Part shown: piece by piece, positions 22,850 to 34,802 of the stretch
How positions within the stretch are numbered: position 1 is the first letter of the stretch
How the letters are laid out: every line of letters starts with the position of its first letter
Assembly: GCA_000711775.1 (NCBI GenBank)
Contig: ARYC01000257.1
Span: forward strand, 1 to 64,000
Direction of reading: 5' to 3'
Source of the DNA: Oxytricha trifallax
Taxonomy: Eukaryota; Ciliophora; Spirotrichea; Sporadotrichida; Oxytrichidae
Length of the DNA stretch: 64,000 bases
The notes under the pieces: model-generated
Seen by the model: the letters and a program-made list of their open reading frames with translations, nothing else
Databases searched by the model: none
What the model was told of the DNA's origin: nothing
Made by a program: the position numbers and the translations under genes

Positions 22850-23700
22850 GATGTGCGAAATTATCTGCAATTATTGTCCACTTCGAACAACATTTGTCTT
22901 AATCCCTGCTGAGTAGTCAAAAGGGGAGTAAATTTTATACAAAAGGATTTAGCTTAGATCTTTTAGGATGCCAATAGTACAGTTACTAATAATACAAGTT
23001 TCCTAAAAGAGTATCAATAGTCAGAAATACTAATACTCCGTGAGTTACCTGTACAAGAGCTACTAAGTAGTCTAGTCAAGAGATATTCCAGAGATACTAC
23101 ATGCAAGCTCAGTAGCCAACTAATGTATGTAGGCACTTTGGCCGGTGTAAATAGAAATTTATCTAGTTACGGAATCTATAAAACTAGTTACAGCACCTGA
23201 GAAAATTTTGTCACTTTGAGTATTGAATTGCATAACCCAGAATTGCTAATAATAGCAACTTTCAAGTAACTAGTTACATATACCGTAGTATCTTGTTTTG
23301 GTAGATATCATATAGTCTCTACTTAATAATATTGGGAATATCATAAGCCTAGTTACTTAGATTCTGCCTCATGAGGTGCTCACAGTGATATCAAAAAAGC
23401 ATCGACTGCTCTCACTACAATTGGAAGAAGTGCTCTTTAAGTAGCCTGGCTACAAACCTTCAAAATAATTTAGGCTGAATACTTTTGGCAAAATTTTACT
23501 CACATATTCCTTCTTATTGACTAGTATGAAAAATGACAGATTGCGGATCGGCGCTAGTTGTCGATTTCAGGCAATTTCATAACAGTGCGATGATGTGAAT
23601 TGCAACAGAACTCTGAAGTGACTTATTTATTCCTTTTGCATATCACTGAAATAAGAAAGCCTGTTATAGTTGAGTCGAAAAAGTGCCATTGCTCTATGTA
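22850..23700 (+). other. Coding-like island, unknown
   Basis: Moderately GC-richer than its flanks. Open ciliate-code frames succeed one another in different phases: about 22915-23200 (includes ELPVQELLSSLVKRYS), about 23220-23375 (SIELHNPELLIIATF), and about 23370-23535 (GAHSDIKKASTALTTIGR). An alternative frame is open from 23220 to 23620. The motif CTAGTTAC recurs four or five times (near 23163, 23190, 23270, 23350). It may be a decayed gene or MDSs split by tiny IESs. No product recognised. Confidence 0.35.
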
Positions 23701-24829
23701 TTTTAATCTTGAAGTTCCTCATCTGTGTGACTAATCAAAACCCCAAAATCCCTTCAGTAGTTTGATTAAGTTTTTCATTGATAAAAAATAAGTAGACAAT
23801 TAGTGCATACTTTATTAGGGTTTTAATAGGGTTTATGTAGGGGTTTAATGTTTATATATAAGTAATTTAAGTGAATATATGCGAGTTTTGGGGTCAGTTT
23901 ATGACAGTGAGTATATAGATTTATTGTTTAAGTTGCGATATGGATGTGATAAATATAGTGAATAACTCAAGCCTGTTCTGAATTATACGTCTATAGCAAG
24001 GCTACTCCATAAATCTCCAGCAACTGTAAGGTCTCACTGTCCATCAGCATTGAATTTAAAGAGAAAGCATCTTAATTCAAAGCCTAAGAGACCCATAAAA
24101 TTTTAGCAGCATCATTTTGATTATCTAATTAATGATAAGACTCTTAAATACTGGGCTCACTTCTCTCTCGCCTAAAGAGCTGTGATGTTTCATCGCCAAT
24201 TTCCTGAGCTTCATATCTCTGCTTAATCGATAGCTAACATATATAAAAAGAACGGAATATCTTACAAGACAGTCAATCGCATTAAGAGAGTGATTGACTT
24301 TAATGTTCCAATTTATAAGGATAATTTAAATTATATATTCGATTAAATGCAAAGAGCTTAAGAGCATAATATAAAGTTCATACATGCTGATGAGGCAGTA
24401 TTTACATTTAATAACTTTTTTCAAGGTCTTGGTACAAGAGGTATAGTAATATAGGAGTCTATGATCAAAAGGTTAAGATATAAACTCATGCTATTTATGG
24501 TGAAATCAGTGAAGATATCGGCCTCGAGACTTATGTTATTCACCCTCGTTCTATAAAGACTGAATAATATATTAAGTTCTTGCAATAACTCAGACAAATA
24601 CGCTGACTAAGAGATTATTCTATTCGTTGATAACTTGTCAGTTCATAAAACGAAAGACTCAAGGAAGGAATATGAAAGGCTAAATATAACACCTGTATTT
24701 AATGTTCCTTACAGCCCTTAGTTCAATCAAAACCCCAAAACCCCTTAGTGAGGTTTATAAGTGCTTTGATTTGTAGGGTATAGTTGGGGTCTTATTGGGG
24801 TTAGTAGAGAAATTAGGTCTATTTACAAA

Positions 24830-25893
24830 ATGAGAAATAGAAATTAGCGAAATTTAGGCTCGATTTATGATGAGAAATATTTAGATTTACTGCTTCAGCT
24901 TAGGTATGGTACGAGTATTAATATAGATTAAGTCAAACCAGTATTGAATTATGCAGCTATTGCAAAGCTCTTACACAAGAGTGCCTCTACTGTTAGGTAT
25001 CACTGCATGTTAGCTGTTTAGCATTTTAATTCTGGTACTTGAAAGCATCCTGCTAGAAAATAAAAGTTCTCACAGCATCATATTGACTACCTCTGTGACT
25101 CTAAGACTTTAAAGTATTGGGCACACTTTCCTCTAGACTAGCGAGCTGTAATGTTTCATCGCAAGTTTCCTGATATGCGCATCTCTCCTTAGACTATAGC
25201 CAACATTTATAGAAGAAATGGTATTACTTTCAAGACTGTCAACAGAGTGAAGAGAGTGATTGATTTTACAGTGCCATTTTATAGTAATAATTTAAACTAT
25301 ATATATGATTAAATGCAGAGAGCTATTGATAATAACATCAAGTTCATACATGCAGATGAAGCTGTGTTTACTTTCAACACTTTTATTAATAAGTCATGGT
25401 ATAAGAAGTATGATAATATAGAAGTTTATGACTAAAAAGTGAAGGTAGTCACCCATGCAATTTTAGCTGGTATAAGTGAAGATTCAGGCTTAGAGAGTTA
25501 TGTGATTCACCCTCGCTCTATTAAGCGAGAGTAGTATATAGAGTTCCTACATAAGCTCAGAGAGAAGTATAGCAACCAAGAGATCATCCTGTTTGTTGAT
25601 AACCTATCAGTTCATAAGACTAAGGAGTCTAAGAAAGCTTATGAAGACCTAAATATAACTCCTGTTTATAACGTTCCTTATAGTCCTTAATTTAATGGAA
25701 TAGAATTCTATTGGAGTTAAATCAAGACTCAATACAAGAAGCTGCTGCTGTATCATCTTATGCATGACTTGCCTATCGATACAGTAGATTGATTCAAAGC
25801 AGCTGTAAGAGAGTAAGCGTAGATAAGACAACAGTTTGTGCGAGAGAAGGAAGAATGAATGTTTATAAATAAGTTTTAGATTTAAACGAATGA
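24830..25893 (+). pseudogene. 42K transposase of nested TBE
   Basis: ATG 24830 (MRNRNQRNLGSIYDEKYLDL). Open except for the TGA shared with T1/T2 (in GGTACTTGAAAG near 25043) and a one-base loss near 25788 close to the C-terminus. DDE triad visible: HADEAVF near 25355, FVDNLSVH near 25600, FNGIEFYW near 25693. The N-terminal third has helix-turn-helix-like spacing (AIAKLLHKSASTVRYH). Confidence 0.8.
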
Positions 25894-25899
25894 ATATAT

Positions 25900-26687
25900 T
25901 CACATATTAAATTGGCCCATAAAGGGGTTTGGCTTCTCTTTCTTCTCCTCTTCTTATGGCTTGCTTGGACCCATATTTCTTCTCTTTGTGCCAGCTCCTG
26001 CATCTATGTTCATTTCTTCTGGCTTTTAGACATCTTTATAAAGTCTCTTGCTCACTTCATAAATAGTCTATGACTTTCTCTCTCTGTGAACCTTCGCATG
26101 CTCTTTCATTAGGAATATACCAGTTCCAGGTTTCCCTACAAAGTTATGAATCAAAGCTTACGAGAGAGGAATGGATGCTTCTTAAGCTCAGCGAGCCAGG
26201 TCTCGCTTATTAGTATGCCTTGCTTCTTTTAATCTTCAGGAGAAATAGAGTAGCGTTTTTTGTGAGCTTCTTCAATGATCTCTCTGAGATAACTCTCTCT
26301 TAAAGTGCCAAGAACTCCAAAGAAGAAGCTCCTTTCTGGAAGCTTGTTAGAGAGTTGTTTCTTGGTAGGAAGATAAACTACCAACTCTTCATCTTTCATC
26401 GCATCCTCGTAGAGATTAGTGACTGAAATCTCTGGGTAGTTTGGTATATCTATCAACTTTATTTCACTGTTTTTGAAGGCTTTCTTCTCATCGCAGAGTA
26501 TAGCTTTAAGAATGAATTTTGGTACATTCCATCGTTGGAAGGATAAACCCACTATAATATATGATTAAGTATATGTCACATGCTTACCATGCTAAGTGAG
26601 GTATCGATAGAGATCTTCCTTGCTTCTAAATCTTGAGAACATTTCTTAAGCTTCAACCCTCTTCATTGCAGTACCTATAGATTCCAT
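25900..26687 (-). pseudogene. 22K ORF of nested TBE
   Basis: ATG at 26687 (MESIGTAMKRVEAQEMFSRF), intron with GTAAGC...TATAG at about 26551-26590. Three single-base losses within about 45 bp after the intron scramble about 13 residues (FQRWNVPKFI instead of LPTMEGTKISF) but net to zero, so the frame recovers at KAILCDEKKAF. The rest is open: LSNKLPERSFFFGVLGT, HKKRYSISPED. Confidence 0.75.
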
Positions 26688-27248
26688 CCTTGTTCCTTCT
26701 CTTGTTATTGAATTTCAAATTTTAATATATAGAGTTCTGGATCCTACTGTTAAAAATCTTAGTATTAAATATGGCCATCTCATAGGAGGTCAACCTGCTA
26801 AGGATACGTGGAGAAAGCTGGAAGAAGCTGTAACAAACTTCAGAAATGGAGCTCCATTTTAATCAATTTAGTTCCATTAAATTAGTACTAAATTTGTTTA
26901 AATTTGATTAGTACCGGTACTAAATTCGTTAAAATTTAATTGGTACAATTTATAGTACCAAAACTTAATTAGTACCTAGTTTTAAACTAATGAGGTTTTA
27001 ATGGAAAAGTTCCAAATGGTTAAAACCTAATTGGTACCAGTACCAACCTGAATTTATTCTCAGTTGGTACCAAAATTAAAAATATTAACATAAAATTAGA
27101 AAATTTATAGTTATAAACTAAGTATAAATATGATGTCTAACACATAAGAATCAACCATTGTTGTTGCAGTGCCAGCTCCTATACAAAGTTAGTATAGCCA
27201 GTGAGGTTTTTACTTATTAATAATAGAAATTTAAATTTGAATTTAAAC

Positions 27249-28697
27249 ATGGCGGCTAACTTAAATCATAAGGCAGTTTCTCTTGGAACAGGTTAATCAT
27301 TGCTCAACTTTAGCTCCTCCAAGAAACCACAAGTAATTTATATTGAAAAGGAGGTAGAGCTAAGAGCTCTAGAGTTTGAAGCTGAGGTCTTTAAAATTTA
27401 AGTTTAAAACAAGAAGAAGAGTGCAGAAATGGGAGTTTAAACATAAGTTGAATTGGTTGAGGAAGATAAGGAACAGCAACCAATAGAAAAAATTAAAACA
27501 TTTTAATGTGAAGACTGCTAAAATTTCTTCTCAACTGAGTCAAGCTTGAAGAGACACATCAAAGAGGTACACTCTGGTAGAGCTAAGATCTACTTCAAGC
27601 ATGATAAAGTAGATGGTAGATACTAATGCAATACCTGCATGAAGTCTTATACGCACTCAGCTAAAGTAAAGAGACATATGCAAAAGCATCATCTAAGCGA
27701 ATTCCTGATTAAAGATGAGGAAACTTAAAAGCTTGTACCTGCTAAAAGAAAAAATAACTCTCTTGATTCAAAAATAGAGCAGTAGGAGAGACTTAAGAGA
27801 TAGAAGCGGTTTGAGTCAATGAACAAACCAGCAAATGGTATGTATATTGCTTGCTTATAAGAGAGAGCAATGTATATACCTGCATTAAATGCAGTCGACA
27901 TAAGCAGCTGTATTGAAAACTATTTGAATATTGACGTACCTAACAAGGTAAAACTTATAGTTGTTGATGAATTTGCATACAAGGTATATCCATTCAAGTA
28001 TCTCATTAAGAACGAGCAATATTAAAATGAGTTTGCAAATAAATACATAGTACTGAGAGAGGCTTTGAAAAGATAATGCAAGAACTTAGCTAAGCTCGAC
28101 GGAGTTATACTTGGTCATCGTTTTATTGCTTTGAGACTAAAGAAGTTTGAAATGACTCTAAGAGAGTATCTCTACCATAATAGTTATCCTGATGATTTGA
28201 ATGAGATACTCACAGATATGACTAAGGGTGTGAAAGAGCTCCATGATCTAGGGTATGTTCATAGAGATTTGAAGCCAGAAAATGTAATGCTAAATCTCTG
28301 CACTTTAGAAGTAGTAGTCATAGATTTCAACAGAGCAATAAGACAAGAGATAGTGACTTTAGCTAAGGTTTAAGGCACTCCAGGATACTTCCCTATAAGA
28401 GAGAAATGAACAAATGGCTCTGTCTAATGGGATGTTTGGGCGGTAGCTGCAATTATCTTAGAGTGCGATATGGAAAGTATGTCATACTTTGGAACAAAAC
28501 ATGAGAAATAATCAATAAGTTTGGCTGCTAAACATATTAAGCAAGATGAAATATGCAATGAAATTAAGAAGATAGTTGAGATGGTCATTGCAAAAGCTCC
28601 AGCATATCCACGATAATCATTGGATGATATACTAGAACAACTACAAACTGCTAAATTCAAGAGGTATCACAAAGATAAGCAGATAAAATTTGTTTGA
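27249..28697 (+). pseudogene. 57K zinc-finger/kinase protein of nested TBE
   Basis: ATG 27249 (MAANLNHKAVSLGTGQSLLN). Two C2H2 fingers at about 27505-27690 (CEDCQNFFSTESSLKRH; CNTCMKSYTHSAKVKRH). A kinase-like domain from about 27960, with the catalytic loop VHRDLKPENVML at 28256-28291, VVIDFNRA replacing DFG, and GTPGYFP as the activation-segment end. TGG has become TGA in IREK(stop)TNG near 28407. Frame otherwise largely open to TGA 28695-28697. Confidence 0.82.
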
Positions 28698-29024
28698 ATT
28701 AAGTACAGTAATACTCATTAAATATTGATTAAATTCATTAAAAACATGCGTTTTCTCTACTAACCCCAATAAGACCCCAACTATACCCTACAAATCAAAG
28801 CACTTATAAACCTCATTAAGGGCGATTGTTTTCAGTTTAATGGAATTGAATTATATTGGGGGGGATTATTGAAAGGTCATTATAAGAAATTGCTGCTCTA
28901 CCATCTGATGCATGATTTAAAGATAGATACAGTCGATTTTATTAAGAGTGCTGCTAAAGTGTGCGCAAGAGAAGGGAGATTTTGTGTTTATAAATAAGTA
29001 TTAGATTTAAACGAATGAATACGT

Positions 29025-29816
29025 TCACACATTAAATTAGCCCGTAAAGGGATTTGGCTTCTCTTTCTTTTCTTCCTCTTAAAGCTTGCTTGGGCCTATG
29101 TTTCTTCTCGTAGTGCCAGCTCCTGCATCTATGTTCATCTCTTCTGGCTTTTATAAATCTTTGTAGAGTCTCTTACTCAATTCATGTTTTACTTGAGACT
29201 TTCTCTCTCTGTTTAATTTGCTGCGCTCTTTCATCAATATATAGCAGTACCAGTTTTTTTTATAAAGTTAGAAGACTAAGCTTACTTGAGATGAAACGAT
29301 GCTTTTGAAGTTCCTACAGCCAGGTGTCACTTATTTTAATACCTTGCTTCTCTTTTTCTTCAGGAGAGATGCTGTAGCGTTTCTTATGAAGCTTCTAAAT
29401 AACTTCATTTAAGTACTCAGGTTTCAGAGTTGCAAGAACATCAAAGAAGAAGTTTCTCTCTGGCAACTTATTTGAGAGCTGAAGCTTTGATGGAAGAGAG
29501 AGAGCAACATCTGGATCACTCATAGCATCATCATAAAGATTTGTTACAGAGATTTCAGGGTAGTTAGGTATCTCTTTCATCCTAATTTCATTAGACTTAA
29601 AAGCTTTTTTCTCTTCACTTAGTAAGGCTTTTAAGAATGAGATTTTAGTCCCCTCCTAACTTGGCTAGAAGAGTCCAACTATCACAATTGTATTGATTAT
29701 ACATGAAAACTTACCTTGCTATACCAAGTATCTGTAGAGGTCCTCTTTACTTCTGAATTTACCTATTAAATCTTTTGAGATTAAATTCTCTTCATTGCAT
29801 CATTCATAGACTCCAT
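29025..29816 (-). pseudogene. 22K ORF of outer group B TBE
   Basis: Start at 29816, stop TGA at 29025-29027, converging with the 42K stop seven bases away. Contains MKEIPNYPEISVTNLYDD and LSNKLPERNFFFDVLATL. Indels near 29390 and in the first exon region break the frame. Confidence 0.7.
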
Positions 29817-30386
29817 CTTGCTTCCTCTTTCTAGAAATGTTAATGAAATTTAAAATTATGAATATCCATTCTAAGTTTATTAAAATCTTACTACTAAATA
29901 GGGAGGACCTACTGGAGGTCAACCTTGAAAAGATATGAGGAGAAGCATGAAAAACTTGCTCCAAGTTTCACAGCATGATTTCCATTTTTATCAATTTATC
30001 TCCATTAAATTGCTCCTAATAATGTTTAATTATTTTAGGAGGTCCTCCAAATTAAGTTCAAACTTTATTAGGAGTTAAATTTTAAGGTTAAAACTTAATT
30101 AGGAGCATATTGAATTTAAAAATGTTAAAATGTTTAATAACTTTACCTTCAAATTAAGTTGAACTTGATTTGGAGGACCTCTAGAGAAACAAAACTTCAG
30201 TAGGAGTATTTTAATTTACAAAAAGGTATAAAATTCTCATAAAATATGTCAACTTACAGTCTTTTATGGTTAGTTAATTTTCTTACCTCTCAGCAAAGAA
30301 TCTACCAGAGTGTCTTAAGCTCTACTATAATAGTTTATCTAGGTAGCGTTTATCATTATTATAATAAAATATATCAGAAACCTAAA

Positions 30387-31813
30387 ATGAGCGCTAACCT
30401 TTTGAGAAGAGCGGCATTACTTGGATCAAGTCAATAAAAATTATCATTCCAGTAACGAAGAAAAGTAGAGACCAGAGACGCTTGTACTCAGTGGGAGCCT
30501 ACTTATGACAACTTTGATCAGTCTAGCTTTGAGATTTAAATATAAGTTAAGTAGGAGGTTATCAAAGAGGCTGTGCAAATTGAGGAGGAGGCTAAACAAA
30601 CCGCCATAGACCATTAATAAATCCCAGCCAAATATGATTATTAATGCAAAGAATGCAATAAAGTTTTCCCTTACAAGTCAACTTACAAGAGACACTTGAG
30701 AGATATACACAACGATATGCCAAGGTTATATCTCAAGCATTAAAAGAAAGATGGGAAGAATGTCTCTGAGTTCTGTGATAAGCCATATTCTAAGACTAGA
30801 GACCTCAAAGTTCACTTAAAGAAAAAGCACAATTAAAGTTTTGTCTTTATTCATGAACTACAGGGAATAGATTCATTTAAAAGAGAAGATCAAGAAATCC
30901 AATGGAGTCTCTTAAAGTTGAAGTCTAGAAGTAAGTAAAAATGAAGAAAGCAGTCAAGAACTTTCCAGTCTCTGATATCAATAAAGTCATGGTAAAATAG
31001 AGGCAATTAAGATTCCTATTTTAAAAATTATTGACTTAGATTCTTGACTAGAAAGCTACCTCACTCTTGAAGATAAAATAGAGAATAGAGTCATTACTCA
31101 TGACTAATATGCTTACAAGATATATCCTTTCAATTACTTCCTTGCTGATAACAAGTTCCAAATTGAATTTGAAAATGAGTATTATGCTCTTTAAAAGGCA
31201 AAGTTAAATGAGTGCAGGCATATCATCTAGCTTGATGCTATTATACTTGGTAAAGATCATGTAGCCTTCAGGCTTCCATTACTTGAAATGACTTACAGAG
31301 AATTCTTATCTGACAATAGATGTCAGAGGTAAATTAACTAGATAGTATAGCAGATAGTTGAAGGAATTGAAGAGCTTCACAAGCTTGGATATTTTCATAG
31401 AGACTTAAAGCCAGAGAACATCATGATGAACTTTCAGCCTCTTAGAGTTTATATTATTGACTTCAACAGAGCTCAAAGAGTGCAAGCCTCTGCAAAAGGA
31501 AATGTATACGGCACTCCTTGATATTTCCAAGAGAGAGAGGATTGGAGAGATGAAGACACTTAATGGGATACCTGGGCTCTAGCAGTAATAATAATAGAGA
31601 GCGACATGCCAAGAAACAATTACTTTAGCTGCAGGGGTGAGAGAGATTCTAAGCAGAGAATCAAACAATATCTCGATGAAAATAAAATAAATGGAGGTCT
31701 CAGAGAACTTGCATACTCAACTATTATCAAGCCAAGCTAAGAGAATTAACAAACAATAGAAACAATCAAACATCAACTTAGAAAGATAAAATTCAGAGAA
31801 CTGCCACATGACT
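30387..31813 (+). pseudogene. 57K zinc-finger/kinase protein of outer TBE
   Basis: ATG 30387 (MSANLLRRAALLGSSQQKL). First finger CKECNKVFPYKSTYKRH; the second lacks a normal CxxC (SEFCDKPYSKTRDLKVH). A frameshift lies near 30950. The kinase part keeps HRDLKPEN (about 31398-31421) and IIDFNRA. The sequence runs into the truncated MITE, so the C-terminus and TBE end are lost. Confidence 0.75.
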
Positions 31814-32195
31814 CTTAAATATATTTAAATTATTTAAAATTTTTTGCAGTTAAAGCAACCAATTTGAATGATCTTGGGCTCATTCGATAGAGAATTCAAA
31901 ATTAGCTGGACTTTATTTATTGGTGGTACTATTTTATCACATCCCTGGAGCGAGATAACTTCACATTAATGTGAAGGTATAATTTAATGAATTTAGGGGC
32001 ATTTAATTAGAGTCGAGTTAACTAGCTCCAGGGATGCGGTAAAATATTACCGCCAATATTAAAATCCAGCTAATTTTTAATTCTCTATCGAATGAGCTCA
32101 AGATCATCCAAATTGGTCAACTTTAACAGCCACAAATTTTAAATAATTTAAATATATTTATAATTTATTTCCCAAATTCAAATTCATTTTTACAA
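31814..32195. mobile_element. Fold-back MITE with truncated left arm
   Basis: The right end TTTTTACAA at 32195 is followed by TA. The left arm lacks its outer 40 bp and abuts the 57K relic. The arms carry the same CTTGGGCTCATTCGATAGAG and GGTACTATTTTATC blocks as the MITEs at 1294 and 4975. Loss of arm tip and TBE end together points to one deletion. Confidence 0.82.
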
Positions 32196-32757
32196 TAATA
32201 AAAATTATTTTTTACAAAATATGTGTTTTTGTTCTTTTATACTTCCAGTTGGTTTTGCTTTCTACTTGACTTAGTTAATATTTCTATAATAAAAAATTGT
32301 AATTATAAAATACAAAGTTCTTATAAATTAAATTTTTAGTAAAGTAAAATAAATTCAAAAATAAGTGCTGAAGTCAAATCCTCCTGATTTTTCGTTTCTA
32401 TTAATTTGTAAAAAATTAAAAAAAATGCCAAAACTCTTATAAACTAGTAGAACTTAAACTTCAAGTGAGATTCTACATCTCCTTACACAAAAATAGAGAA
32501 TATAATAGAGCATCGTTATTATTTCCGGAAATTAAGTGATATAACTCTTAAAATTCCAGAAAAAAATTTATAGTCTACATTTTTTACAGAAATAAAAAAA
32601 CTGGTATATCTTCAGTACTCTAAAATTTTAAATGTGCTACTTTATATACCCTTTAATATTAAAATATATATTAAAAGTTTAAAAACTCTTCCTTATGCTT
32701 TTCTTTGTCTTTAAGGATCTTAGATTTTTAAACCTACATTCAATATTTCATCAAATA
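32196..32757. other. AT-rich non-coding DNA
   Basis: No recognisable gene or repeat. Confidence 0.5.
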
Positions 32758-33521
32758 TAAATTCAGAATAAGAACTGTACACCCCGAGGTACCCCGAATC
32801 CAAAATTAATTCCTCTAAAATACCTATTTCATATAAAAAATCATATCCCCGAGGTTTCAATAATTCTTTATGAGATCTCACTTTCAAAACAATATTTTAT
32901 ATATAATGAAAGAAATTTATTTAAATAAGTTTATTTCTATTTACTATTTGTATTTTATTTTAATTTTTGATTTTTTCACTACTTTCTTCGACTATTTATG
33001 AGATATACTCCCATAAAAATATATTTAAATTGAAATTACATTATCTATCACCATTGCAATCAACTTTGCAAGATTTATTAAATACAATGAACTAATTAAT
33101 TATAAGATTCAAATATTTCTTTCAATCTAGATCATCATCTCCCCTCAATTAAAAAATAAAAATTAGCGCAAGTATTTTTTTAAAATGAATTTTAATTAAC
33201 TCATATAGATTAACTATTTTTAAAACCCCATAAAAATATGTAAAAAAAGTGACAAAAAAGTGACAAAGGAAATAATGAATCTTTAATAATCAATATATAT
33301 CACAATTAATGATAGATATTTATTATAATTATAGTAAGTTTACAATTAAACTCTAACAATTAAAATTTAAAATAGATACTCTCAATTAAACAGAAACTAA
33401 TCAACCCTGCTATATCAATGAACGATACTGAATCAGAATATTAAGCCTCTCAGCTCTAGATGACGACCTCCCTTTGACAGTTATCTAATCCAGGATGATA
33501 AGAAGTACATGACCAGTACTA

Positions 33522-33836
33522 ATGGCTTCCAGTAGTGACAAAAATGAGCCAGTACTCTCAGCGGGGAGCCCTCCAGGCATGGAAGCAGGAGAAGAGGAGA
33601 ACGGAGGCATAGACTTATGTACCTTCAATTATCACACCGTTGCAAGCATCAACATCACATGGCGGCCATAGAGCATCAGTGGTTTTGTAGAGGCCAATGA
33701 TAAGGTGACTATCTCTTGCAAGACCGGCAATACGTGTTACCCTTTAAGCAGCTGGAAGATTAGTCAGCGTATGTTATGTAATCCTTGGTGCATTGGATAC
33801 TGGAAAAGAATGATGTAGCAACTCTATTTGCGCTGA
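33522..33836 (+). CDS. Unknown ORF a in P3
   Basis: ATG 33522 (MASSSDKNEPVLSAGSPPGM), 104 residues to TGA. The acidic, Ser/Pro-rich start and the following FNYHTVASINITW look coding. From about 33701 the neighbouring frame (YVLPFKQLEDQSAYVMQSL, open to 33877) looks more protein-like than the continuing one, which suggests an undetected frameshift or intron. No family recognised. Confidence 0.45.
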
Positions 33837-33913
33837 GACTGCTGGTATAAGCTCAGGGACTGAATGAGCAGTGGTGATAGAAGGTCTAATATTCGCTGCT
33901 TCCTTATCATTGA

Positions 33914-34450
33914 TCAATTTCTACTCTCTTAGCATCTGAGCCTCCTTCCTTTGGTGAGAAGAAGTCGTATAAGTGCTCTGAAGTGCTAGAGTGGATGGGG
34001 ACCCCATTGGTTGAGACGCCAACGAGTGCAGCGCGCAAGGTATACTATTTTAAGATTCCACTGCTCCCCCATCAGTAAGAGCCCTCCATCTTTATTGAAC
34101 CCCTATAGACAGTTAAAGAATCCGCCTTGGCACCTCTCACAGTAAGATAGAGGAAAGCGCTCTGGGCAGAGAGGAAAAGCTCAACAGGCGAGAGAGATTT
34201 GCAAGTTTAAGACTAATTTGATCAACAGCATCGTTACTATTAATAAGGAAATATGCCTCAAAGAACTCGCTCAATACCATAGGGTGACCTGAAAATAAAG
34301 ATCTCTACTTATCTCGGCCCCGGCATAGATGTCTATGTCGGAGACCCGATCTCCGTAGATAAAAACATGGAGAATCACTTGATGCCCCTGGCCGCCCCCC
34401 CAGTCGAAGATCTTCCCGTGACTTCCCCTGCAATACTGGTTTGGCATTGA
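33914..34450 (+). CDS. Unknown ORF b in P3
   Basis: A 178-codon open frame with TAA/TAG as Gln, bounded by TGA at both sides; the first ATG is at 33995. Contains KCSEVLEWMGTPLVETPTS, KVYYFKIPLLPHQQEPSIF and LKIKISTYLGPGIDVYVG. The composition looks coding and it uses Gln-coding TAA/TAG, so it has been read in a ciliate. No homologue recognised; it may be continuous with ORF a after correcting a shift. Confidence 0.5.
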
Positions 34451-34553
34451 TGCCGAGAATCCGAATGTGAAGACCTGCCTCCAGCTGATGAGTAAGCTAA
34501 GAGTGAGAGGAGGGACTCATGAATGGGGGTGTTTTTGAGCAGGGAGAGCCAGA

Positions 34554-34802
34554 GTGGCAAGAGAAGAGACGACGCCGATGGCAACTATCGAGGAGGATGT
34601 AGGGTTGGCTGCGGAGGGTGCAGAGGCGGCAGAGATGGCTTCAGAGGACAAGACAAAGATGGCAGATACCTTGGGGGTAGACCACAAAAAGATAGATCAG
34701 AGAGTCACAATACAGTGGAGAGACCAGCAATGGAGGAATCGCAGGAAGCAGAGTAGGGCTCGGAAAGATTTTGATGACAAAGAAGCAAAGGAGGTTGTAT
34801 GA
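34554..34802 (+). CDS. Unknown small ORF c in P3
   Basis: ATG 34554 (MAREETTPMATIEEDVGLAA), 82 residues to TGA 34800-34802. Ala/Glu-rich first half, then a basic segment (RNRRKQSRARKD). Two other frames are also open here, so the choice rests on composition only. Confidence 0.35.
   Translation: MAREETTPMATIEEDVGLAAEGAEAAEMASEDKTKMADTLGVDHKKIDQRVTIQWRDQQWRNRRKQSRARKDFDDKEAKEVV

Larger units (their letters stand above)
24728..28838. mobile_element. Nested TBE, group A (4.1 kb)
   Basis: The left terminus CAAAACCCCAAAACCCC begins at 24728 after AAT (24725-24727). The right end is degraded (AAGGGCGATTGTTTTC) and followed by CAGTTTAAT, with AAT at 28839-28841. Compared with an uninterrupted group B transposase (15905), removing the element and one AAT restores the host sequence. 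Order: 42K plus, 22K minus, 57K plus. Confidence 0.88.
23879..29018 (+). pseudogene. 42K transposase of outer TBE, split by nested TBE
   Basis: ATG 23879 (MRVLGSVYDSEYIDLLFKL) to 24727, then 28839 to TGA 29016-29018. The insertion falls in the segment coding for the third catalytic residue: upstream ends at SPQFN, downstream resumes with GIELYWG. Small losses near 24415 and 24590, and an extra G run near 28860, also break the frame. Confidence 0.8.
23736..31813. mobile_element. TBE, group B, outer element interrupted by another TBE
   Basis: The left terminus at 23736 (CAAAACCCCAAAATCCC) follows AAT. The element runs to 24727, is interrupted by a group A TBE (24728-28838), resumes at 28839 and continues through 22K and 57K to about 31813. 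There the right terminus is missing and a truncated fold-back MITE starts. Confidence 0.85.

Noticed and set aside
34523-34756. Gly/Arg-rich protein on the plus strand inside P3
   Set aside because: It overlaps ORF c in another frame and its composition follows from GC-rich repeats; no independent support.
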